The notes under the pieces were generated by a model, which worked only from the letters and a program-made list of their open reading frames with translations, did no database searches and had not been told where the DNA came from. This document shows positions 26,401 to 38,400 of a stretch of DNA of 64,000 bases, piece by piece. Position numbers and translations under genes: made by a program. Position 1 is the stretch's first letter, and each line of letters starts with the position of its first letter. This DNA comes from Tolypeutes matacus (taxonomy: Eukaryota; Chordata; Mammalia; Cingulata; Chlamyphoridae), in assembly GCA_026826555.1 (NCBI GenBank), contig JAKSZT010053837.1, positions 4,068,520 to 4,132,519 on the forward strand, given 5' to 3'.

Positions 26401-29400
26401 TCCTCAAAGCTCCCTCCTGTCAGGCTGTAAGGCTTCTTTTAGTATTTCCTGCAAAAGTAGATTCTTTTTCACGAATTCTCTTAGTTTCTGTTTGTTTGTG
26501 AATGTTTTAAACTCACCTTCATATTTGAAGGACAATTTGGATGGATAAAGAATTCTCGGCTGGCAATTTTTCTCTTTCAGTATCCTAATTGTATCATACC
26601 ACTGTCTTCTTGCCTCCATGTTTTCTTATGAGACCCGCTTAAGTCTTACTTAAGTCCCTTGTATGTGATAGTTTGCTTTTCCCTTGCTGCATTCTGAATT
26701 TTCTCTTTATCGTTAATGTTTGACATTTTGAGTAGTATGTGTCTTGGAGTAGGTCTGTTGCATTTATTCTGATTGGGGTACACTGTGCTTTATTTCTGTA
26801 GTGAGTGTTTGGAAATTTTCAACTATTATTTCTTCAAATATTCTTTCTGTTCCTTTTGCCTTCTCTTATCCTTCTGGAACTCCCATGATGCATACATTGT
26901 GTTTCATGTTATCATTCAACTCCCTGAGCCCCTGCTCACTTTTTCCATTCTTTTTTCTCTTTAATTTCAGTTGTTCTGTCTTCAGTATTATTTATTCTTT
27001 TTTCTCTGATTTCAAGCCTGCTGTTATATTCCTCTCATGTGTTTTTGATCTTACCTATTTCAGATTTTCAAATTCTCCTTTGTGCTCACTCATTGTCTTC
27101 TTGATGTTCTTTATATCTCTAGCCATATTGTCTTTCAGCTCGTTAATTTGATTTTGTAAATTTCTGTGCATCTCATTGATTTGTTGTCTCAAATCCTGCA
27201 TCTTTCCTGGGGCTTTGATGTATTCCTTTTCTTGGGCCATGTCTTCCATTTTCTTAGTATGATTTGTAATTTTTTAATGCTGTCTAGGCATCTGATTAAG
27301 ATGGTGAGTTTACTCAGATGCTCGATTTCTCTCTTTCTTAGGGTTTTAGTGGTGGGAAGCTGTGTATTACTGCTGTTCTTTGGTTCTTGGTTCAAACTGT
27401 TCTTGTCTTAAGAATTGTCCCTGTTAGTTGGTCAGATCTGGGCCCTGGGACCCAGTAATGGGTTGCAGACCTGCTTCTTAGGGCCTTGAATAGGGAGGTT
27501 GTAAAGGCCAGGAAAAGCCTCTCTTACTTAATTACTTTTAATTTCCTCACACGCACTTCCTTGGTCCACCAGACTAGCATCTTAGCTCAATGCCTAGTCT
27601 GAGTATGTTTGCTACAACATGGATGGAATCAGTGTGACAGGTTTCTGCCTAGTCTCTAGCTGGCTCCCAAGACAAACAATGGCGTGGCTCCACCCAGCCT
27701 GGAAGGGCTCCTGGGACACAGCAGACCAAATTTGTGGGTCGAAAACTAAGCCTTAGACTGTGTCTCTCTCTCCCCTTTCCTGGGGAGGTGAACCTCTGGG
27801 TACCCCTTTGTCTATAGCTGCTAGCCTGAGGCCTGAGAATTCAAAAGTGTCTATAGCGTTGGGGAGGGGTGCTGGCATTTGCAGCTAAGGCTTTTAAGTC
27901 ACTGTTTTGCAGTTGGGATTCTTTACCTTTGCTCTGGGCCATGTCCAGCCTTCCCCTGGTGTCCTAAAACCTAGAAGATTTTATTTCAGGTCGTTTCTTG
28001 TTGTCCTTTAGTGCTTTTTCTGGGAGAAAAGAGAGTCCCATGTCTTTCTTGTCTGCCATCTTCCCCCAGACTTGTTTCTGATCAAGGTTTGTCAGTTTTT
28101 TTGAACTTTTCTGTTTGCTTTAGATTTAGTTTGCTCTTCCTTTTCCAGTGTCTTAGAGTGGACAGCTAGGTTATTGATTTGCTTTTTTGGAGGTTGTTTA
28201 GTTTAGTTTTGCTTTTTACTCTTTTTTCCTGAGGTTTTTTTGTTTTGTTGCTATTTATTTTTAGATTCTCGATTTGAGATTTTTCTTCTTCGTTAGTATA
28301 GGCATATTTATAGGTATAAGTTGCCTTCCAAACACTAGTTCAGCTGTATCCCATAACATTTGTTATGCTGTGTATTCATTTTTACTCATCTTCAATGTAT
28401 TTTCTGATTTCACTTTTGATTTTTTTCTTTGAGCAATTGTTTATATTTGTTTAATTTCCTCATATTTTTTGAGTTTCCCAAAAATTTTCTATTTACTTCT
28501 AATTTCATTCCTTTGTAGTCAGCAAACATAATTTGTATTATTTCTGTCGGTTTAAAATTATTGATGTTTATGGCTTAGCATATATTGCCTATCTTAGAGA
28601 ATATTACATGAGCATTTGAGAAGAATGTTATTCTAATGTTGTTGGGTGGCGTATTCCATAGATGTCTGTTAGGTCTAGGTGATTTATGGTGATGTTCAAG
28701 TCTTCTGTTTCTTTCTTGTGCTGCTTTGTAGTTATTTTATGCATTATTGAAAGAGAGATATTGGAATCTCCAACTATTTTGTTAAATTGTCTACTTTTCC
28801 CTTCTTTTCTCAGTTTTTTCCCATGTATTTTGGTGTTCTGTTGCACATATGTTTTTTTGTTTGTTTGTTTGTTTTTATTTTTTTTATTTTTTTATTTTAT
28901 TTTATTTTTTTTATTTATTTTTTTGTTATTTTTTTCTTATTTTCTACACATATGTTTATAATTACCTATCTTCCTGATTTGGGCCCATTTATTAAATGTC
29001 CCACTTTATCTCTTTTAACTTTTTTTTCCCCATCTTAACTTATTAGAATCAGCTTTAGATTTATACTAGCTTAATTCCAGTGATGTATGGAAACATTACT
29101 CCTATATAGCTTTATTCTCTTTCCCCTTTTTTGTGGTATTGTTGTTGTACATATTACCTCTATTAACGTTACAAATCCAGCAATGCATTGTTATAATTAT
29201 TACCTTACAACCTGTAGGCATTTCCTAAGCCCAAGACTGCTTTGCCTCCCACCCAACACTTTTGTTCTGTTATTGGTTAATGTATTACATTGTTAAATTT
29301 CTGTATATTACAGACCTGACAGTATAGTATGTACTTACTGTTTTGTGCAGTTGCTTTTTATATCAAATAAGAGAAGAAATAATACTGTCTTTTTAAAGTA

Positions 29401-32400
29401 CAAAATCTACTGAGAGTCTTGTTCTAAGTTGCATCCATCTTTACTATCCTTTGCACATTTGTCTAGTAATTTTTGGTTGAAAACTATAGATAATATGTTG
29501 TAGTAAGTGGTTTCTGTTACTTCATTTAAGGATTGTTGTGAACTTACAGTTCTAGATTTTACGGATTTCTGGTGTGTTTATAAATAAATTTTCTGTGAAA
29601 TCATTATCTTAGGAAAATTCATAAGATTTAGAATGGCATCATTATCTTGGGATTTGACCTGAATTATCCAAAGTCAGGAGAATTATTTTCTTTAATTTCA
29701 CAAAATTCAAGTTTTGCAAAGGAAAATCTTAGACTTTCAGAGTTGATATCAGTGTAATATATCATAAAGTAAATTAAAATTTTCATTTATTAAGCAGTTA
29801 TCATGTACCAGGCCTGGTGTTAAGCACTTTATGTAAGTTATTTGGATTAATCCTGACAGTAGCCTCCATATCCAAATTTTGGAAATTGAGGAAATTACCT
29901 CAACATTTATTCACATGGCTAAATAAATGTTGAAACTATAGAAGATATACTCAGTCTTTCTGACTCTGGGATCCTGGCTCCAAAGGTCTATGTTGTACTG
30001 CCTTCCTGCTTTCCATTTTTGTAGTTATTGTATGTTTTTTAAAGTTTGTTTCCTTTTTAAAACTTAGGTTTCTGATGATTTAAAACAATGGGTTTATGTT
30101 TAACCAGATTTTTTGATGTTGTTTAATCAAAATTTTAAAACATCTGAATACTTTTAATGGTAGCTCTATGCATAATGAGTTGATAGTTAAAACTCATAGA
30201 ATTTTTTTTTTTTTTTAATATAAGAAAATTATTTTTGCATGGCAAATGTTTAATTCATAAGTATTCTGGGGTATTTATTTGAAGAAACTCTATTTCAGAG
30301 CCAGTTTGAGCCAGGCTACTGATTATCCTCATTTCCTCTCACTACTATTTCGTTTTTCATTTATGTTTGCCTGAATTTCCTTTGCAAAATGCAGGCGTTT
30401 TGTTTTTCAGAGTATAAAAGCGACAGGCAGTGATTCAGGTGGTGTCATTGATCTCACAATGGATGATGAAGAGAGTGGAGCTTCACAAGGTACTTTAAAT
30501 AGTAATCATATCTAGGAATGTTTTGATATCTTATTTTCTTTTAATACAGTATAATATTCTCTATGAAGATGGATCTGTTTAGCCTTATGCTTGGTATATT
30601 TGTATCCCTTTTTTAAAGTAGGGATTTTTAGCTTACAATTAAAAAACAAATCAGATCTTGAATGAATTTGAACAAAGTGAGAAAGAAGACAACAAATTGT
30701 ACAAAATGTAATTTATGAAGCACCTCTCTTTTTGTATATCATATTTCACTTGACCCTTGTAATACCCTTAAATACCCATTTTAGAGTTGAGGAAACCTCT
30801 TCAGAAAGGATAAGTAAGTAAGGGACCTGGGAGTCAAACCCAGGTTTTCTGACTTAAGTTAAATGTTCTTTTTCATTCTATATGTGCATGCATGTGTACA
30901 TGTGTGTTGTGTTTTAAATGTAGATAATTCCAAGTGAGCTTACATTTAATTTCAGTTTAATTATTCTGCTTTATTTAGTATTATATAAATAAGAATGAAA
31001 GTTAATATTTTTAAAAAGCATTGACACCCCAAATCCCCAATATTATTCTGAGTTAGAAGTTTCAAAAACTATTTTGGATAAATATTAATTAATCATTAAT
31101 AGGTGTTTTATAAATAAAAAGTTCCATGGTTAAATAAGCTTGGGAAATGCTAAATTAAACTTATGTGATATTTTTCTTAACAAGGACTTCTCTAAGCTTT
31201 GACTGTGCCAGTTTATAATGTAAATCTCCAATAATGATTCAAGATAACAGATATATTTGTAAAAGTCTGGTGAGAATTAAATAATACGTTCAAATATCTA
31301 ATATTATATCAGGTGTCAATGTTTATTATTATCACCTTAAAGACATTAGTGTTCTAAAAAATCAACCTAAGGATTTAAAGAATATTGTAGGGAATAAAAT
31401 AGTTCAGCTGATTTTAGGAAAGCAAAATTAAGTAGCAGTACTATTATATGACACATCAATATTGTTGTATAAATCAAGTTAATTGGGAGATTTATGACAT
31501 TATTCATCAGAGTTGAACTCCTCGTACCAATACAATTGATTATTCCTTTATAAAGCTTCAAGTTATCAGAGTTGGCTTTCACTAATTTTTTTATAGACAA
31601 GTTATCTAATCATAAAACAGCTGTAGAAGACAAAAATAAATGCAGTTTATTCTTGTGAGGGCACAGATTGGGCTGGTTCTGGATAGAAAAATTAAAGTTA
31701 GCCAAGTTTGTTTTCAGTGCTCTTGACATCTCCCTCTCTAGCATCCCTGTTTCATTGTCCTAACTTTGGACATGTCTTAAATTCTCTCATTCTCAAGGCA
31801 TTGTTCTCCAACAGCACCTAACCAAAGTACCAGATGCTAAAGCCTTTAATTGTATTTTCATTTTATTCTTAGATTTAATAAATATAACATATCATTGGGT
31901 ATCATTTTAGGTAATAGCGCTTTTGGCTGCACCCTTCATTATTATACCATATTGTGTTTTTTTCCTATTTTTAGGGGCTTTATCTGAGACACACACATGT
32001 ATATCTTAGGCTGCTGGAAACCTTTTTTTTGAGACTAGACATTCTATGTATATTTTATTTTAAAGAATGCATAGCAAGAATAAATAATCATTTGAGTTAT
32101 CGGGTTAAAGAACCTAAATACCAGTGGCGTAATTGGAATCAGACATCACCAAGGAAAAACTCATCAGTTTATAAAGATACAGATATTTGCCCAGTAGAAT
32201 GTCCCAATATAGATATATATTCATTTGTAGGCAATGGAATTGTTCTAGTTAACGTGATATTGTGTTGAATCCAAAAGTAGGATTCTTTCAGAAGTAGGAT
32301 TCTTTCAGAAGAAAGAAGCAAAATCATGAAACTGAATTTTAGTAAGCATGTATTGGAATCCATGATATGACCAACAATGAATGATTTTATTTATTCATTT

Positions 32401-35400
32401 ATTTTATTTTATTTTATTTTATTTTTTTAAAGATTTTATTTATTCATTCATTTATCCCCCCCTTGCTGCTTGTGCTCGCTGGGTCAGTTAACCACGCCGT
32501 GCGGGCGGGCCCGCCTTCACCAGGAGGCCCCGGGAACCGAACCCAGGGCCTCCCACATGGTAAACGGGAGCCCCACTGATTGAGCCACAACCGCTTCCCA
32601 CAATGAATGATTTTAAAAGCTCATGGCTTAGTTTTCAAATAGGCAGATATACAAAATATTTTAAGTATATTATTCAATAAAATTATTTTATAAATTATTC
32701 TATAGAATAATTATAACAGAATTTGTTGTCTTAGAGGTGAATATTGGCAAGCAAGAAAAAGTAAAATTGACTCAAAAGAAAAATCTTTTATTTCTGATTT
32801 ACTTTTCATTACTCCTAATTTCTCCCTCTTAATTAACAGACCCTAAAAAACTAAATCACACTCCTGTGTCAACCATGAGTTCTTCTCAACCTGTATCTCG
32901 ACCGTTGCAACCCATACAGCCAGCACCACCTCTTCAGCCATCTGGGGTGCCAACAAGTGGGCCATCTCAGACAACCATACACTTACTACCTACAGGTGAA
33001 TTTGCTGATCCATTGAGCTGAAACTTTAGTTTTGCCTACAGAGAAACATGACTGGAATTGAGTGGAAAGGTTAAACAGAAAATTAAGAGTAATTAATTCT
33101 CAGTATTATTTTGAAGACAGTGTATGTCTTTAGATAAGTTCTGAGCATAACCAAGAATTTCAATTGTCTGATCAAACAAGGATTTTTAAATAACTCCTAA
33201 CTTCAAATAGTTAGGCCTAATACTTCCATCAGCTGGTATAAACTAATATTTTACTGATAATTTTGTAGTTATTGTAGTTATTGAGTGGTTGGATTTCAGA
33301 ATTGCAGGTGCTTAGGATTTCTATTCAGTTAAATTACATTTCATGTCATTGGCATTGCCAGGCAAAAGAATGTGCTTATATATGTAAGACTTTATTTCTT
33401 GTGTAGTCTTACGTTAGGACTCATATTTAAATTCTGTCTATATAGGTAGCGTATTAGTCAGCCAAAGGGGTGCTAATGTGAAATGCCATAAAGCGTTAAG
33501 TTTCTTCTCTCACCAAAGTCCATTGCCACGTGTTGGAGCAAGACAGCTGCTGACGTTTGCCAGGGTTCAGGCTTCTTGGGTTCCTCTCTTCCCGGGGCTG
33601 CGTTTCTCTCCAGGCTTAGTTCCTCTGGTTCCTGCACAAGGTCAGCTGTAGACTATCAAGCGAATGGCTCACTTCTCCTGGGGCCTTCTCTCCAACATCA
33701 AAACTGCTTCTCAAAAACTGCTTCAATTCTGTTCATTGCCTTGCCTTTCATATTCGATTCCCCACCCACCAAGGGGTGGGGCTCAACGCCCTAATCATAA
33801 CTTAATCATGCCCAGATTAACAGATCAGTTTATAAGCATGATCCAATTATATTTTTGGAATTCATAATTACATCACACTGCCCAACTGCAACAGGTAGTT
33901 ATTACTAAATTCAACCTTGGTAGCTGTTACCTGTGTGTCTTCCCACTTATACAAAGTTATAATGACAGTAATCTAATTTAGATATTTTAGAAGAAAATGT
34001 CATTATATAAGCCCTTGTACAGTATATATAATAGAATGGAGAATAAAGGGATGAAGAAATGTGTTCTTTCCTGTATACTCTCTCCTCCTTTCTAAAGATT
34101 CATAATGAAATTTATGATCTGTAAATACTGAAGAGTCTTCAGTAAAGAAAAATGTTTTTAATTTGGTTATATCCAGTATTTCACTCAGTTTGATTATAGA
34201 ACCCATTTTTCCATATGAAAGTAGGTTATTATTATTAGTGTTCATTATATAGTTTGTGCATGATTATTTATAAATATGACTCTAATCCAGATAGTAATAA
34301 ACAAGAAAGCGTTAACTCTTAATAATCATCATTATTGTGCTTCTGTGCTGCCAGTAAACATTGAGGGCATTTTTTGATAAATATCTCTTTAACATCACTC
34401 AAGGCATTAATGCTCTCTGCAACATAGATTAGGAATGCCAGGCTAGAAGAGGAAGCAAGAATGGACATCTAACATTAAGACATTGGTTAGTTTACCTGAA
34501 GTAAATGTGGATTACAATAGCCAAGTAAATGTGGGAATACAAAGTTATTTTTCAGGGTTTATTCTCTTTGGTTCAAGGCCTTAAGGGTCCATAATTCTAC
34601 TCTGCTAAGAATACTTATATATTGAAGAGGGACAAAATAGACTTTAAGTCACTCTTAGAAGATCATACTTTTATTAAAGAAAGAGTCTAGACCCTTTATC
34701 TTTACACTGAAGAGTGGAGAGAGCATTCATTACATGTGGTTGGGGTGCTCTTTTTCTTCTGAAGCTTGGATTGTAATATTAATTTTGGTTGGCCATATCA
34801 TTCTTAAATTGGAAGATTACAAAAGAAAGCTGTTGTCTCTCTTTATTATAGTTAATTAGGTTTTATGCAAAGATATTTACCATTTAATACTGTTTGTGTA
34901 ACATAGAATTTAACGTATTCTTAATAATATATTTTTCTGCTTCTCATTAGCTCCAACCACCGTGAATGTAACACATCGTCCAGCAACTCAGGTTACCACA
35001 AGACTCCCTGTACCAAGAGCTCCTGCAAACCACCAAGTCGTTTATACAACTCTCCCAGCACCACCAGCTCAGGCTCCCCTGCGAGGAACTGTTATGCAGG
35101 CTCCTGCTGTTCGGCAGGTCAATCCCCAAAATAGTAAGAGACTATTTTCTTGTATATTACAAATTGTATGTAGTTCTCTTCAACATTTAGTTGGAGTGGC
35201 TTATATTGACATTAGATTTAGCAAAAAAATGTTATAATACCAAATAAAAACATTAACTGTTTTTTCTTCCCTTAAAAGAGCTAACCAGAGAAAATTGGAC
35301 ATTTATACTATATGATATGTACTCCATGTGTTATCTTCAGTTTAACTTTAATTATTTATGGCCTTGTACTATCACAGTACCCTATTTGTTGACTCAAAAG

Positions 35401-38400
35401 TATGTTTGTTCATAATCTACTCTACTTAGAGACATCCCCTAATTAAAGTGAGACTGTTGAGTTGTGATATAGCTGGGATGATAGAAATAATGGTAAAGAA
35501 TAGCTTCCAGTGAGAGAGGGTCTTAAGGTAGGTGGTATGTAGGTGACTGAGAAATAAGAAAAATGTTAAAGAAAACTTGTGGTCTCCACATGATTTGTTT
35601 TCTTTAATAGTAAAGTATATAATACAAACAGAAGTCTATATAAAAGATATATGCAAAGTTTTAAAAAATGAAATGAACCACCTATAAACACCCAGTAAAG
35701 AAATAGAATTTGGGGAAGCGGCTGTGGCTCAATCAGTAGGGCTCCCGTTTACCATATGGGAGGCCCCGGGTTCGGTTCCCGGGGCCTCCTGGTGAAGGCA
35801 AGCCCGCCCACACGGCGTGGTTAGCTGACCCAGCGAACACAAGCAGCAAGGGGGGGAGAAATGAATAAATAAATAAAATCTTTAAAAAAAAAAAAAAGAA
35901 ATAGAATTTTATCAGTATACCACAAGTCACCTGTGTGCCCTTCCTTAATTGCACTCTTTCCATGAGAAGTAAGCACCATTCGTTCTTTTATATTACTCAT
36001 GCTACTTTTTTTTATGATTTTACCCCCTATATAGATATCACTAAAATTATATATTTTTTCATTTTGTAAAACTTAGTAGCAAGGATAAATCTAGCTGTTC
36101 ATAGAAACTGTAATAAAGCCATTATTGATGGCTTCTAGAAGAAAATAAGTGGAGCAGAGGCTCTCAGTCATAGTCTGCCTTCAGCTTTTTCAGGAGGTTT
36201 ACAAGAGCCTTCTCTGAGGAAATCAGTTGACAGAGTCATAAATGATTTCTGGGATACAGGGCACACTGTAGTTCAGGCACCTGGCAGAACTATAGCATGG
36301 GCAAGTACTGCATACCTGGAAGAAATTATGGTCATGGTAATAGGTGGTTCTGAATTTTGAGCTTCCGTTGCTGTGGTGTTTTAAAACAGTACATTAATGT
36401 GGGGTTAAATGAGTATCCTAAGTTGATCATCAGGGCATGGAGGGAAAGGAAAGGGATGAACCTCATTAACACAAGGCAAGAATGACTTACTCAAGCTTTC
36501 TGTCTTGGTTAAAAAGATGGTACAGCAGGGATCTTTATGAAGACAGCCTCAATTTGTCTTTTGAGTCACATTGCTCCAGTCTGGCCTGATAGCCCCTGTA
36601 TTAGTCAGGGTTCTCTGGAGAAACAGAATCAACAGGAGATATCTGTCAATAATATGAGATTTTATAAGAGTCTCTCACGCGACTGTGGGGATGCACAAGT
36701 CCAGATTCCGCAGGCAGGCTGCAAGCCAGGGGTTCCCATGAAAGATCCTTGATGAGTTTCTGGGAGAAGTTGGCTGTCCAAAGATGAGCTGGGAAATTCT
36801 CTGACTGTTGAAATCACTTTCCCTTTTAAGGCACTCAACTGATTGGATAAAAGCGTCACTCATTGCTGATGCAATCTCCCTGATTGATGCAGATGTAATC
36901 AGCCATCCATGCAGTAAACTCACTGGTGATTGAAGTCTATAAATGTTGTTTTGTATTACAATTAGCCCAGTGCTTGCTGGACCTAACACCTGGAAACAAT
37001 TACCTGGCCTAGTTGACACATTAGCCTAACCGTCACAGCCCCTCTACCTGTGGTGCACAATTGTGTTCTAGGATTTTTGCTTATCATCCTTCTGTTGGAG
37101 ATTCCATTTATGTCTCTCCTTTGCTGGTACTCCTGTTTCTTGTTTCTTATGTTCTCTCTATATTGGTGTTAACCATCCTCCAATGGCTACTTGAGAAAAA
37201 GGGTGCATGGAAGGTAGATTTTTTTTTTTTTTTTAGTGCTTGCAAATCTGAAAATTTCTTTATCCTCATGTTTCAATGATAATTTTGCTAAGCATAGACT
37301 TCTTGGTTGGAAGTATTTTTCCTTTCGAATTTTGAAGACTGCCTCACTGACTTAAGTATTCACCAGTGTTCACCAAATTTAGAATAGAATTTGGATTTTG
37401 TTCCTTCATTATCTTTTTGTGAAGGTGTCACAGTTCGAGTGCCTCAAACAACCACATATGTTGTTAATAATGGACTAACCCTGGGATCAACAGGACCTCA
37501 GCTCACAGTGCATCACCGACCACCACAAGTACATACTGTAAGTGTTGATGCTTGGCTTTACAAGACTCTCAACTGTAAAATGTCACATATTTTTATACGT
37601 ATCTTTTTTTTTTTTTTTAAGTAGTTATTACCAAAAGGAAATTTAGGTCTTCCTGTTTTTTCGGCACAAGTTTATTTAAAAAAATTGATCTTACCATTAT
37701 GAGCAAATGTTCTTAGGGATGATGGATCATTGAAGATGTACTTGTGCTGGTGTATAGTGTGCAAGAATCCATATTTGGGGTAAGGGAAGTGAAATAGACC
37801 ATTTCTAACTCATGGTTTAAAAAGGGTAATTTTCAATTTTCCATTCTCTAACTTCGTATTTTTCCTCAAAACCTCATACCAGTTCTAATGACTACATTGT
37901 CATCAATTACTGTTTTTAAAATAATCCAACTGTATTGGGAATTCATTTATTAAGAAATACAGAGAAAACCAAAGATTTCTAGAGTTAGCCTCCAAAACAA
38001 TATTATATTATCCTGTGACTTGATTATGACAGTATTTGATTGGAATGGAATACCATGTAAATGGGAATGCTGGCTTAGAGAGAGAGATTGGTAGATAGGT
38101 ATTGAGGCTATCACTTCTTTTTATCTAGTAAAACATTCTTTTTTTAATACTTGTAGTAATGGCTAGTGTTTATTTACTGAGTGCTTACCTTGTGCCAAGC
38201 ACTGTTAAAATATTGAATCCGAACTCAGAAGTCCTTTAGGATAGTTGGCATCCTCTTTTGTAAATGAGGCAGCCCTGATGCACAGAGAGGTTGAGTTAAC
38301 CAACCTAAAGCCATACCTAGTAAGTAGAATAGAACCCATGCATTCCAGCTCCAGCACTTATGCTCTTAATAGTTTATTTTTATTGTTCGACCATAATGAA

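Larger units (their letters stand above)
19505..30410 (+). other. ATF7IP: ATF7IP intron e-f, mostly nested L1 and SINEs
   Basis: The largest complete intron in the window (10.9 kb). From about 19,960 to 29,100 nearly everything is L1 or SINE. 29,100-30,410 holds a MIR-like piece and unassigned DNA. Confidence 0.75.
30490..32839 (+). other. ATF7IP: ATF7IP intron f-g
   Basis: Contains a MIR-like fragment (about 30,770-30,870), a 17-bp tandem duplication (32277-32310) and a SINE (32390-32599). The rest is unassigned AT-rich DNA. Confidence 0.6.
35134..37424 (+). other. ATF7IP: ATF7IP intron h-i
   Basis: Contains an old L1-like stretch (about 35,600-36,000) with a SINE inside it, a solo LTR (36597-37037) and an antisense L1-like piece (37,215-37,410). 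Confidence 0.6.

Noticed and set aside
36537..36752. Open frames in the LTR at 36.6 kb as possible viral genes
   Set aside because: Only the LTR is present, bounded by a 5-bp duplication; no gag, pol or env sequence.
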